A DNA stretch of 64,000 nucleotides from Saururus chinensis (taxonomy: Eukaryota; Streptophyta; Magnoliopsida; Piperales; Saururaceae): contig CP141140.1 in the NCBI GenBank assembly GCA_035235625.1, positions 61,620,581 to 61,684,580 on the forward strand, given 5' to 3'. The notes beneath the pieces are model-generated. The model made no database searches. It worked only from the letters and a program-made list of their open reading frames with translations, and had not been told where the DNA came from. The translations under genes were made by a program, and so were the position numbers. Position 1 is the stretch's first letter, and each line of letters starts with the position of its first letter. This document shows positions 25,485-38,942 of this stretch, in pieces.

Positions 25485-28268
25485 CCTATAATTTTACTTA
25501 TGCCCACCACAACACCCCAAAACTTCTAGAGATTTTTTGGCAAGTGGTACCCTCTATGAAATAAAACTAATTTGGACCGAGACCTTAGGTCCCCGACAAA
25601 TTCTACATATTGTGGCGGTGACCACCCTGGCCAGAAGTTTTCTATAAGTTTAAAAAACTTATTGAGGTTTCGTGGCCGAAGGTACCTCTCGACAAATAAA
25701 ATCGCATTATACGGGGAAGCAATATCTCTGTCAATATCTGCATATTGTGGCGGTGACCTCTCCCCGCCAGAAACCATCCATAAGTTTAAAAACTTATGAA
25801 AGTTTCTATCATGACTCTCATCATATGCACATACTCATGATATCATCAACATATCACATGCATATCATTCTACATAGCATATTATAATATCATCTCATTG
25901 ATTATTTATTTTCAATGTATACATTCATCCTCCATATCATTCCACATAGCTTATCTCAATATCATCTCATTCATGATCCATCCTCATTGCATATATTCAT
26001 CCTGCATATGAGCGTTTCAATCACACTATCCATAATATACACAATTATACTCAATCATAAACATTCATCCTGCATGAGAAGTGTCTCAAACACACTAACT
26101 ATAATCATGTATATCAAACAATATCCACATGTGTCACATAAACTCAATTATCCCTACACAACATGTGTACTGAGTATAAAAGTATCATATACACATGCAT
26201 TATCAACAATTGTGAATGTCTCCTAAATGGAGAGAAATACAATCATACTGCCTGCCAAGGATGATCCCATTAGGGGAAGATCTAAATTCCACTAGAGAAA
26301 ACTAGGGCATTGGGGAATTTACCCTTTGCTCGCCAAGGACAATCCAAAAAGGAAGGTTTGAATCCCATAAGGGAAACTAGAGAAGTTTGCTTGCTAAGGA
26401 CAATGTCTGATTTCCTATTAAGGAAAAACTAGGGCAGTTTGCCCACCAAGGACAAGGTCTAAATCCCATGAGGGAAACTAGGGCAGTGTGCTCGCCAAGG
26501 ACAAGGTCTAATTTCTTGTAAAAGAAAACTAGAGCATTGTGCTCTCCAGGGACAATCTCTTGCGAGGGAGAGTTTGATTTCCAATATGGAAACGTAGAGC
26601 ACATTGTAAGCCGGTGCACTCGTGCATTCCATTCTAGATTCTCAAGGTCCAAATAACTTAATGATTAAACTCAACCGCAATAAACTCATCTCAACTCAAC
26701 TCGGAGAGGAGCCATGTTCCAAATAAGAACTCAAAAAGAAATTATGTCCTTTCAGACCCAACCAATTCGATAAGTCATCGATCGATTAATCCAACAAGCA
26801 ATATCATCTAATTACATCCAATCAATCAATTAAGGCTAATCTCAATAAATCTCATTCATAAAACTTTTTTCATGATGCATGCAACATGATACGTACATGA
26901 TAGTGTTCAAATCTAAGCATAGACACAGACATCATGAACAATCCCTCATTATACAATATGCATGCTTTCATGATTCTATCATGGTTCCTTCTTACTGAAA
27001 TCAAAATCTTGAAAAACACAAGTCCAAGTCAATTACCACTTCATGCTAGACTTAGATAAGCATAACCATCATTACACTTAAGCTAGACATGGAGATATAG
27101 TTCACTCATAATTTGACATGACATGTAAAAGCATACATGCTCATTCTCATGCTTTAAACTTGCTAGAATACTAAGTAAGACATGAAAAATCACTCAACAT
27201 GAATATAAGATTAGAATAATAACATACCACAATCCAATAACATGTAATCAATTTTATACTTGAACAATATCATAGCTTTCAAGGTAATATTCATGTCTTC
27301 ATAGTAGCATTTTCAAGTAAAATAACTCCTCATAATTATAATAAATGAGATTTAAAAACAAGAACATGAAAATGAATAAAATACATAAAATGGCAAAACT
27401 GTCATTTGGCCATTCGACCGGCCAGATGGTCGTTCCAATGCATGTACAATTAAATTTGGTCTGTCTTCAACTTTGCGAACCGAAAACCGAAAATACATAA
27501 AATCAACAAGAACATCCCAATCTCACTTCCAAACATCATAATACTGAAATATAAACTTATAAAATGATAGATCTATTTATTTATCAACTATAACAAAAGA
27601 AAATCTCTAAAAAAAACATGTTTTACTTAACCCACCATTAAAGCTCAACATTAAGAAAAACTCACATAAACCATTCCAAACTACAAATCCGAAATATAAA
27701 CCCATTTTAAAAGAAAAATTATTACCTTTATGAGCTATTGGTCCAAAATCGAAGCTTCAATCTCTTCCAATCCATGTCCACATTTAAGGTTTAGTCAATA
27801 CCTTAATAAATCCAATTATTTAAGCTTAAATCACTTAAAAACTTATAGATTTAGGGCTTTCTTTACTTAGAAACGAAAATCCCTCATTAGAGATTTGAAA
27901 TAGAGATTAAAATTAGAAACTTTAGTTTGGTAAAACAAGATTCAACCTCGGAAAAGATGAGATTAAGAAAGATTAAACAAAACCCTAACAGGGAGTTAGT
28001 CAATTAAGATTTGAAAATAAAATGCTAATATTTTAAAATTTCCGGTTAGTCATTTAGAATTGTCTATGTCATATTTAATGTTATTACATTAAGATTTAAA
28101 AAACAATATTTTAAATACCATGTTAGTGGTTAAGCAATTGATTCTTGTATTTGAAATATAGCGTTAGTTAAAAATCTTAAGATTGTGACTTAAGAGGATT
28201 TTGCTTGAAACTAATAATATAGAAGTGAGATTTTATAATATCACCTCTAGAGATGGTATTGTAAAATG
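25485..28268 (+). mobile_element. Decayed LTR-like copy of the 32,471-35,818 family
   Basis: Collinear matches to 33,300-35,818 are visible: ATGTCCTTTC followed by GATTAATCCA at 26,743-26,800 versus 33,756-33,790; TTTTCATGATG...GCAACATG...ACGTACATG at 26,867-26,900 versus 33,880-33,910; and a repeated GAAACTAGGGCA...CCAAGGACAA block at 26,270-26,560. The block CGACCGG...CGTTCC near 27,420 resembles the CGATCG palindromes of the intact copies. The head CACAACACCCC near 25,508 and tail GAGATGGTATTGTA near 28,250 may be mutated termini. No target duplication was found. Confidence 0.5.
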
Positions 28269-29373
28269 ATAGATGTAAGAACCCTCATCTCTAAACCGGT
28301 TTTAATTTTTATTTAATTATTGGTTATCGTGAGATTCACGTGTTTTCTGATCTTATTCGGTGATTTCGTGTATAAATAGTGTTTGTGATGGTTTTAACCA
28401 AAATCAACTTCAATATTAGTGGTTTTAAGTGATTTTAAACCAAATGTGAATTTTTGGGATTTTTTAAAATTTTTATTATTTTCCCAAAAATTAGGGTTTT
28501 GGTGGGACCCTATAGGCCCCACCGTCGAAATTTTTATTTTTGTGTCAAATAAACTTAGACATCTACCTAAGGTTATACAAAAAATTTTAGAATTTTATTA
28601 GGCTTAATTAGTGCTTAATTTACAAAATAATCATTTTTAGCCTACTTTTCCTATTTACACCCCAAAACATACCTATGCATACCCTAACCCTTACTATAAA
28701 AGGGCAAACCAGAGCCATTTCCGTTTTTGGGAATAGGCTAAGGAAGGAGGCTGGCCTAATCCCCATTTAGGCCCAAATTAGAAGCCAATTAAGGTAAACT
28801 TACTCTAATTAAGCACTAATCTATGGCTTTCTTCTTAATCTCTTCTAAATCTACCCCTTTTCCCCTTGTTTCAATTCGTTTTTGGACATTAAAAGCTACT
28901 AATTTATGTTTTACTACAAACCCTAACATTTAAAATTCGATTTTTACTACCAACAAGCCCTAGATCTAAGATTTAATTAGGGATTTCTTGAGTAAATCGA
29001 TTTTTATTAGAATTTAATTCCAACTCATTATGTTTTTAAGGATTTCAAGAAGGGTGACTCTTCAATCCGAGCTTAATCAAGTGTTGAGGTAATGGGTCTT
29101 CAAAATCTCTGGTTATCCATGGTAAAACTCTTCCTTTTTGGCTTATTTCAAATGGAGTTTGCTTGATTTGGTGTGTTAATGGTAAGGTTAGAAAATGGAA
29201 TTATTTAATCCCGATTTCTTAGGGCTTTGCATTATTATAATATGGTTTGATGTTCTGGAAGTCAAGGAGGATTTTTGATGATGATTAGGGTGTTAGATGT
29301 GGATTTGAAGTGTTATCAATGGTGTTTCGGTTTGGATTTGCGAAAGAAAGAAGATGATTGTTCTGTCGTGTTG

Positions 29374-29535
29374 GCGATCGATCAGCCCTGCAGGGCATTC
29401 GATCGGCAACACTGCCGGAACTACACTTTTCCAGTTCAACCGATCAAACGGCCTACTAGGCGATCGAATGACAGAACTGTAAATTTCAAAATTTCACGTT
29501 TAACCGATCGAACAGCCTGAAGGGCGATCGATCGG
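29374..29535. repeat. Three consecutive CGATCG-flanked palindromes in element 1
   Basis: Three units in a row have the form GATCGAT...centre...ATCGATC, with centres CCCTGCAGGG, GCCTACTAGGC and GCCTGAAGGGC. The same three units appear inverted in element 3 at about 34,559-34,718 with slightly different bases, so they are a family feature and not a local accident. Confidence 0.75.
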
Positions 29536-30769
29536 CTACATAGTAAATTGTATGTTGTGCACATGATGTCTATTTTGATGATTCTAATTTAGCTTGCCAA
29601 TTTTATATGAATGTGGAGTGTTTTAAACTATGTTAGGCTACTAGAAATGCATGCTATTAAGTTTATGGAGTTGAGATATATGCTTAGAGATGGTGGAATG
29701 ACTTATGTTTTGCGGCATGATGTTGGAATCGTCATCTTGAAATTATGAATGGTTGGTTTCTCATTGTTAAGCATATTTTCAGTAGAACTATAATCTATTA
29801 TTAGACTGATTTGTCATGATAGAACGTGGTTAGTTGGTGCGTGAATGTTGGTGAATGCCATGACTCAATGATGAAATGGGTGATGCTATATGTGTTTAGC
29901 CTTTGTGGTTGAGTTTTGAATTGGGATACAATTTCAACAATTCTTCTTCTATGATTTCCGCTGGAATTCATGTTTAGATGGAAATTCACATGTGTAGTAT
30001 AGTAGTGAGTTTAATTTCAAGCATGTTGGCATGCATTATGTGAAATGCTTCTACTAGATACACACACATGTGGGGTTAAATGATGATGTTGAAGCTTGAT
30101 ATTGTGATTATGAATGATGCATTAGGGGCTTATGAGAGCACTTATCATGGATTAGGATTCATGTATGCCTTGCCCACGTATGTACCATGCTGCATACATT
30201 ATGAAAATGGATTTCCAATTGAGGCTTCATCGAGGTTAATCGAATTTGACCGATTGGATGCAATGTGGTGAAATTGTGTGCCAGATTGATCGGTCATGGA
30301 TTAATCGAAAGTTGATTGGTCCGAAAGGACATGTTTTGATTTGAAGTTCCTGTGTGGAACGAGTGCACTCCCCGGGTTGAGTCTAGTTAAATGGAATGAT
30401 GTGGGGACGAGTTGTGTACTTGTCTTGCGGATTGTGAGAATGTTATTATGAGTGTCATCTGGACCCTGAGAATCCAGTGTGGTACGTCGTGTGCACCCCG
30501 CTACCACGTGTTCTAGGGTTCTATGTGTGAGAACTCGGGCTCTTCCCTCCGCAGGAGATGTCCCTGGGCGAACACCCCTACTCTAGATTCTCTGTGTAAG
30601 AATGGCACATCCTTGGCCAGGATCGTCCAGGGCGAGCAGCATTAGGGATTGACAACCCCGATCTTTCTTTAATTCTTGTGTAGAATTTTGGATTTTGACA
30701 CGCCTTCGTGGCCTTATCTATGCTCCCGTCTGTGTGACATTAATGTGTGATTACTCCTTGATGGAGGTT

Positions 30770-31110
30770 GTGATGATATAATGCATGATGGAATATGTAT
30801 GTTAGAGACACATCCATGCAGGTTTATTTGATGAAATGCATGTGGGAATATGTATGTTAGAGATACATTAATGCAGGTTGATTTGATATGATGCATGATG
30901 GAATATGTATATTAGAGATACATCCATACAAGTTGATTTGATATGATGCATGATGGAATATGTATGTTAGAGATACATCCATGCAGGTTTATTTGATGGA
31001 ATGCATGTGCAAATATGTATGTTAGAGATACATCCATGCAGGTTGATTTTGATGTAATGCATGTGGGAATATGTATGTTAGAGATACATCCCTGCAGGTT
31101 GAATTATGTA
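30770..31110. repeat. Minisatellite of about 60 bp in element 1 (GGAATATGTATGTTAGAGATACATCC)
   Basis: About six tandem units contain ATATGTATGTTAGAGA followed by ACATCCATGCAGGTT. The matching array in element 3 lies at 33,075-33,310 with about four units. The unit number differs between the two copies, so the array has expanded or contracted since they separated. Confidence 0.85.
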
Positions 31111-32470
31111 CTATGATGTTGTGTTAGGTGATATGTATATGTGATCAGAAAATAATGCACCATGTAAATCTTTGATCTGAATGATCTTATTACTACGCTA
31201 TCGTGCTTTCGATGTTGATAGTGATATTAAAACCATTGCTAAGTTTGTTAAACTCACCCCTCTTTCTTTTGTTTTGATTTGGGGCTGCGTGGTGCGACAC
31301 GCAGACGGACAGGATCTCCTCTTTGAGGAAAGGTCGGAGATGGCTTGGATGTGATCTTGGAGATCGTTGTGTGACTTATTGTAACGTCCCTGATTTTTCT
31401 ACAATTTTCTGAGATTTTTTTGGTTTTTTTCTGTGGAAAATTTGACGCTTCGGCGTATTTATACCCGTAGTTGGGTGTGAGGTTCATCGTAGGCCACAGG
31501 CCTAGACGCGCATTTATGGCGCGAAAAATCGTTAAAGGAGACTGCAGATGATAAGGGAAAAATGAAAAAAAAATAATGCAGAAGATGAGATCGGGCTCGG
31601 CCCAATCCAAAAAAAAAGGGAACAGTGTTTTTCCTCCGCCCCTTCTCCGGTGTCTCTCTGTCCCAGCTGCCGCTGGCCGTCGGTGGGCCATAGGACCGCC
31701 ACACCGGCTTCGCCCCGGTCGTGCGACAGCAGGGGGACCGTCGTCCCGGCCCCACGGCCGCTCCGCCCGCCTCTCCCCTGTTTTCCCCAGTCCATCTCTG
31801 CTCTCTCTCTGATTGTGTTGTGACGGTGCCGGCGGTGGCCGGTGGGCTCCGCCCGCCTCCATCCGGTCAGCCTCAGGCCGGCGATGGCAGGGTCGCCGCC
31901 CTAGCCAATCCCGCCGGCCCCTGAGCTCTCTCTCCCTCTGGTGAGTTCTCTCTCCCTCTTTCACTGTCTTGTGTACCGCCACCACCACCATGGGCGGCCA
32001 AGGCCTGACCGGCCGGCCACGCTCTGCCCTGGGCCAGCGACGGCGGGAGGCCATCCCTCCTGGCCCGATGGGCCTCCGTTCTGCTGCCCATCCTCATCCC
32101 CCTTTTCTGCCCTATTTTTCGCCGAACAGACGACGCCCCTCTGTTCTAGGCCTTGTCACCGCCGGTGATGGCCGGCAGTGGCCAGCCGACCACCGTGGGT
32201 TCCGTTCCGGCCTAGCGATGGCCAGGGACGGCCCCCAACCGGTCAGCTCCACCTCCACCTCCGTCCCTGTGCATTTCTTCTCCTGCCAGATGCCTCCACC
32301 TCCCTTGTTCCGCTGGTGATTGGTTTTGGTGGAACAGAGGCCGGCAGTTGCAAGCCATGGACGATGGACCTCTGTCTGGCCCTGCCTCGGCCAAGCTGCC
32401 TCCTCGGCGCCGCCCCGGCCCGATTTGATCTACCCCGCATCTCCCCTGTTTCTGTCTGTGACGGACTTTG

Positions 32471-35400
32471 TGTCACGCCCCGGCAATGCCCGACCCGAGC
32501 CGAACCCGGTCCAAGGGCCGGTCAAGCGCGCGGGGGTGACGAAGTGAAGATTGAGAAACGATTCTAGCGGAAGACTTAACCCTAACCACGGGCGATTAAC
32601 AGAAACACGGAGTACGCACAATCCTTTGAGCAAGAGTAAATAAAAGGGAAGGAAAAGGTGTTGCTTATTACAAAGTAAACAACAATCTCAAACCCACAAG
32701 CTTAGTTAAGTAAAGCCCACACGGCTCAAAATAAGTCATAAGCATCACAACTGTAAAATATGATATAAATCCAAAACAAAAACCCTACACAAAGGTTCTA
32801 ACATAAAGCATGAAACAAAAGAAGGTAAGTCACACAACGATCTCCATGATCATATCCAAGCCACCTCCGACCTGTCCTCGAAGAGGAGATCCTGTCCGTC
32901 TACATGTCGCACCACGCAGCCCCAAATCAAAACACACAAAGAGGGGTGAGTTTAACAAACCCAGCAATGGTTTTAATATCACTAACAACATCGAAAATAC
33001 GATGGCATAGCTATATAATCTTTCAAATCAACGATTTACAAGGTGCATCATTTTCTGATCATATATTCACATCGATGCAATGCATAATCAACCTGCACGG
33101 ATGTATCTCTAACATACATATTCCCACATGCATAATATCATCACAATCTACATGGATGTATCTCTAACATACATATTCCCACATGCATTCACATCATAAC
33201 CAATCCCGCATGGATGTATCTCTAACATACATATTCCTACATGCATTATATCATCACAATCAACCTGCATGGGTGTATCTCTAACATACATATTCGACAG
33301 GCATAACATCAAAGTCAACCTCCATCAAGGAGTAATCACACATTAATGTCACACAGACGGGAGCATGGACAAGGCCACGAAGGCGTGTCATGGTCCAAAA
33401 TTCTACACAAGAATTAAAGAAAGATTGGAGTTGTCAATCCCTAATACTGCTCGCCCTGGACGATCATGGCCAAGGATGTCCCATTCTCACACAGAGAATC
33501 TAGAGCAGGGGTGTTCGCCCAGGGACATCTCCTGCGGAGGGAAGAGCCCGAGTTCTCACACAGAGAACCCTAGAACACGTGGTAGCGGGGTGCACACGGC
33601 ATACCACACTGGATTCTCAGGGTCCAGATGACACACATAATAACATTCTCACAATCCGCAAGACAAGTACACAACTCGTCCCCACATTTCATTCCATTTA
33701 ACAAGACTCAACCCGGGGAATGCACTCATTCCACACAGGAACTCAAATCAAAATATGTCCTTTCGGACCATTCAACTTGCGATTAATCCACGACCGATCA
33801 ATCCGGCACACAATTTCATCACATTGCATCCAATCGGTCAAATTCGATTAATCACGATGAAGCCTCAATTGGAAATCTATTTTCATGATGTATGCAGCAT
33901 GGTACATACGTGGGCAAGGCATACATGAATCCTAATCCATGATAAGTGCTCTCATCAGCCCCTAATGCATCATTCATAATCACAATATCAAGCTTCAACA
34001 TCATCATTTAACCCCACATGTGTGTGTGTGTATCTAGTAGAAGCATTTCACATAATGCATGCCAACATGCTTGAAATTAAACTCACTACCACACTACACA
34101 TGTGAATTTCCATCTAAACATGAATTCCAGCAAAAATCATAGGAGAAGAATCGTTGAAATCGTATCCCAATTCAAAACTCAACCACAAAGGCTAAACACA
34201 TATAACATCACCCATTTCATCATTGAGTCATGGCATTCACCAACATTCACGCACCAACTAACCACGTTCTATCATGACAAATCAGTCCAATAATAGATTA
34301 TAGTTCTACTGAAAATATGCTTAACAATGAGAAACCAACCATTCATAATTTCAAGATGACGATTCCAACATCATGCTGCAAAACATAAGTCATTCCACCA
34401 TCTCTAAGCATATATCTCAACTCCATAAACTTAATAGCATGCATTTCTGGTAGCCTAACATAGTTTAAAACACTCCACATTCATATAAAATTGGCAAGCT
34501 AAATTGGAATCATCAAAATAGACATCTTGTGCACAACATACAATTTACTGTGTAGCAGATCGATCGCCCTTCAAGCCATTCGATCGGTTAAACGTGAAAT
34601 TTTGAAATTTACAGTTCGGTCGTTCGATCGCCTAGCAGGCCGTTCGATCGGTTGAACTGAAAAAGTGTCGTTCCGGCAGTGCTGCCGATCGAACGCCCTG
34701 CAGGGCCAATCGATCGCCAACACGGCAGAACAGTCATCTTCTTCCTTTCGCAAATCCAAACCAAAACATCATTGATAACACTTCAAATCCACATCTAACA
34801 CCCTAATCATCATCAAAAGTCCTTCTTGACTTCCAGAACATCAAACCATACCATAATAATGCAAAACCCTAAGAAATCGGGATTAAATAATTCTATTTTC
34901 TAATCTTACCATTAACACACCAAATCAAGCAAACCATTTCGAAATAAGCCAAAAATGAAGAGTTTTACCATGGATAAACAGATATTTTGAAGACCCATTA
35001 CCTCAGCACTTGATTAAGCTCGGATTGAAGAGTCACCCTTCTTGAAATCCTTAAAAACACAATGAGTTTGAATTAAACTCTAATAGAAATCGATTTACCC
35101 AAGAAATCCCTAATTAAATTTTAGATCTAGGGCTTATTTGTAGTAAAAATCGAATTTTGAATATTAGGGTTTGTAGTAAAACACAAATCAGTAGTTTTTG
35201 ATGCCCAAAACGAATTGAATCAAGGGGAAAATAGTAGATTTTGAAAAGATTAAGGAGAAAGTCATGGATTAGTGCTTAATTAGAGTAAACTTACCTTAAT
35301 CGGCTTCTAATTTGGGCCTAAGTGGGGATAAGGCCTGCCCTCCTTCCTTAGCCTATTCCCAAAAATGGGAATGGCTCAGATCTGCCCTTTTATAGTAAGG

Positions 35401-35818
35401 GTTGGGGCATGCATAGGTAAGTTTTGGGGTGTAAATAGGAAAAGTAGGCTAAAAATAGATATTTTGTAAATTTAAACACTAATTAAGCCTAATAAAATTC
35501 TAAAAAATTTTGTATAACCTTAAGTATATATCTAGGTTCATTTGACCGAAAAATAAAATTTTCGACGGTGGGGCCCACAGGGGTCCCGCCAAAACCCGAA
35601 TTTTTGGGAAAATAGTAAAAATTCAGAAAAATCCCAAAAATTCACATTTGGTCTAAAATCACTTAAAACCACTAATATTGAAGTTAATTTTGGTTAAAAC
35701 CATCACAAACACTATTTATTTTACGAAATCACCTAATAAGATTAGAAAACGCGTAAATCTCACGATAACCCATAATTAAAGAAAACCAAAAACCGGTTTA
35801 GAGATGAGGGTCCTTACA
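32471..35818 (+). mobile_element. LTR-like element 3 (innermost), 3.35 kb, exact 5-bp target duplication
   Basis: The element starts TGTCACGCCCCGGC, ends GAGGGTCCTTACA, and is flanked by CTTTG on both sides (32466-32470 and 35819-35823). It matches element 1 over its full length in opposite orientation, including the minisatellite and the CGATCG palindromes, but lacks the element 2 insertion. The exact target duplication and position at the centre of the nest make it the youngest of the three. It has no coding frames of note. Confidence 0.85.
33075..33310. repeat. Minisatellite in element 3 (complement of the element 1 array)
   Basis: About four units contain GGATGTATCTCTAACATACAT and ATTCCCACATGCAT, the complement of the array at 30,770-31,110. 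Confidence 0.85.
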
Positions 35819-38559
35819 CTTTGCAGGTTGTGCCGGCGAGAGCCAGCCTTCGGCTCACCTCTTGCCAACCAGCCTTGGGATGACAACGGTAGGACCGCCC
35901 CTAGCCAGGTCTACCGCCCCCCCAGCCGCTCCGCCTGGGCTGGTTTCCCCCTGTTGGTCCCTCTTCCCTGTTTTGGTTTGAAGGGAATTGTGGCCGCGCT
36001 GGTGGTGAGCTTATAGTCGGCCAGCCTTGGCCTAGCGGCACTGGTGTAGCCGCCTCCACCCAGCTCCGCCCGGTTACTAAGGCCCTGGCGTCATGGGCCA
36101 GAGCTACCAATAAACCCTGTTCGTCGTTGTGCCCTAGGGTTTTCCACCCGTTATGGGCCATCGAGCATCGTTGGATGTCGAACACCCTTAGACTACCTTA
36201 GTGTGGCGGATCTCAGCCTGGGGTTGGCTGGCCACCCTAGTGCGGCACCGCCCCTCTTCTTTCGGCATGGGCCAGGTTCCCCTCTGCCAATTGTGTCTGA
36301 CCGCTCTATAGAGAGCGCCACGTGTTGCCCTTTGACCGTCTTACCCTCGCCGAACGCCGATTGGCCTCTAGTTGTCCTACCTCGGCACGGCAATGGCAAG
36401 GGACGTATTGTTAGTCACCACCCTTGGGCATGGCCCTACCGCCCTTCCAAGTTTTGGGCTGACACCATCTAGCCCTCTCTCCCCTCCCTTCGGCCACGTG
36501 TGCAAGTAGCCACGTGTGCGGGTTAGGGTATTGGTGCCGCTTTGGCGCCACCCGACCGTCAGATGGCTCTGCCATCATCTGGAGTTGACATCGGAGTCCT
36601 CCATCAGTCTCCTCCGTCCTTGAGTGTCGCCCTTTGCCCTTATGTGGGCCCTGGTAAACACGAAATCGACGCCGTTGGGTGCTGTCCACGGCTGATTTTG
36701 ATGTTTTGTAACCGGTTGAGTATGGTTTAACCACCAGTCGAATTTTAGTGTACACCTAGACCTTTGGTCCACCTGCCACTCGTTGGCACGATCTTTCTCC
36801 CGGCCGCCCCTGGTGTGCCACCGTGGATCGCGGATTTTCCGCATTGACATGTGTCACCCCTGTTTGGCCGTGAGTGCTTCCGGCATTTCCTAAAACCTCG
36901 GGACAACAGCTCTCTCAGCTAGGCAATGGTGTTGACCGCCGACTCCACCACTGACGCCGCCACCGTCGTATGCTCGCCATCAAACGTCGTGATTACGAGG
37001 TAGGGGAGCTTGAACTTGTAAATTCATGACAGCATGCTTTGAATGAGTAGCAGCATGCTAGGCTTGCATGATTCCATGTTTTGGATATTAAATCATGACA
37101 TGTATGCATGATGTAAGATAGTGAATTATGCCACTTTGAGATACATGTATGTATGTATGTGAATTGTAAGCATGTTTTGTGTATGATGTATGCGCTAGTG
37201 ATGGCTAGCGAATGTGTTAGTGTGCTACGTATGTGTGTGATGGACATGCTAGTGATGGCTAGCGATGTCGAGTAAGTTACGTATTTGAACTGTGTGTGTG
37301 GGCAAAGGTATGGGCGATGGACTGTAAGATTGGTAAGGGTTTGGTATGAAGTTGGATGTAGATTTGGATGTGTAAGCGCATGATGGAAGACGGAGAAAGT
37401 AAGTTTGAGGAGCGAGGATTTGAGATGGGTCAGTTTGGTTTGGGGTATACGTCAGGGGTTCGGTAAGTAAGAAGACTTAGGCTTGGAGCCTTATGAGGGT
37501 TTATTAGACAGTAAGAGTGTGCATAATTGTACAAGCATAACGTACAAATTATGAAGTGAAAAGTAAGTATAATAAGTGAGGAATTAAGTAAGAGGATGAT
37601 AACAGGGATCTGCTGTAAGGAGCTCAGTTTGACGATGTAAGTAAGATGTCTGATCATAAGGTGGATGTCAGAGGATGTATGCGTGCATAAGGATCTGTGT
37701 ATGGTGAGTTATCTGTGACTTGGACGGGTAAGTGAAGTCTGCTACCCCAACGAACTAGGGTTCGGATCGGGCTCAACTTCAATTTGATCAGTCGAGGACT
37801 GAGAGTTTGTGTGGCATAATTGTACCGCATAATATACTTAAGTCAAACTTGAATTATGAGAACGTTAATAATAGCGTTGTGAATTTGAGACCTGAGGGTT
37901 CGACGGATTAAGTTCCGTGTTTGATCTAGCCGATAATGAATCGGCTGAGCACTTCTTGTGTCTTGCCATGGTGGTTTCCAGCGGGATTTTTGTTTGTGTG
38001 CCATATAGAGCACCGGACGTCTGATGCTCTGTTAAGAGCAATGTATGCTTTATTTTGGTCTGTGTGTTGTATTTAGCCCAGACGTTTGATGCTCTGTTGA
38101 AAGCGCTATAAGTTTCTGCCCCTCATGGGTTCTGTATGTTTCTGCCCAAGAGTGGCATTGTAAGATTTCTGCCCAAGAGTGGCACTGACACTATAAGACC
38201 CATTATGGTGGGCAATTCTATGGCACTATAAGACCCCTTATGTGTGGGCAATTGTATGACCCCTTGTGTGGGTGTATGTTTGTGCGCTCGGGTAAGTAGT
38301 ATCATGGATCTACTCTTACCTGTTTGATCTTGTGCCCCATGAGCATAGGTGTGCCTTACCTTCGGAAAAGTCTATGGCGTCTAGTCACTCCCTGGAGGTT
38401 AAGGTGATGCCCCAGTGGCATTCTTTTCCTTTTCGACGCTGGAGCTTATTAGTTGTAATGAGCTTCAATGGTCGATAGTATGTATACGACTGTATGACTG
38501 AGTTTGTACATTTCTGAGTAAGCGTATGATGATGAGTATGTGCATGACTGTAAGATTGA

Positions 38560-38760
38560 GGATGAGTACGACTGTAAGAGTTTGAATATGAGTTCGACAG
38601 TAAGTGTAAGACGGTACGAATAAGGTTGTACAAGTAAGTGTAAGATTGTACGAGTAAGGTCGTACGAGTAAGTGTAAAATTATACGAGTAAGGTCGTATA
38701 AGTATGTATAAGTTGTATGAGTTAGCATACGATTATACGAGTAAGTTTGTAAGACCCTTA
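38560..38760. repeat. Degenerate minisatellite, GTAAGTGTAAGATTGTACGA type, in element 2
   Basis: Units of about 20-22 bp built from GTAAGTGTAAGA and TTGTACGAGTAAGGTCGTACGA repeat across the stretch with substitutions. The array is confined to element 2. Confidence 0.7.
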
Positions 38761-38922
38761 TTAAGGGTGTTTGCGTAAGTTTGATATGATGGTGTGCTAT
38801 GCATGCTTATATGCTTATGTGCATAATTATGTTATACGTTGTTTGCCTCATGTTGCATGATGCATGTTTTATGAACTTATTGAGTTTACCGTTTGGGATT
38901 TTCCCTACTGGGTATTTTCCTA

Positions 38923-38942
38923 CTGAGTATGAAAATACTCAG
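38923..38942. repeat. Perfect 8-bp hairpin with GAAA loop near the 3' end of element 2
   Basis: CTGAGTAT, then GAAA, then ATACTCAG. In RNA the GAAA loop would be a GNRA tetraloop, which is very stable. It lies about 450 bp from the end of the element, just before a GGGAGGCTTTTACAGG segment. Confidence 0.7.

Noticed and set aside
31254..32054. Long minus-strand open frame of 266 codons
   Set aside because: It lies across the junction of elements 1 and 2 in the GC-rich block, where stop codons are rare in several frames at once. The peptide is Arg/Pro/Gly-rich with no domain, and it crosses the insertion boundary at 31,380.
32178..32567. 129-codon plus-strand frame
   Set aside because: It runs across the element 2/element 3 boundary and its target duplication, so it cannot be an old gene. 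Composition-driven.
36411..36755. 114-codon minus-strand frame
   Set aside because: It lies in the GC-rich block of element 2, with several competing frames and no family match.
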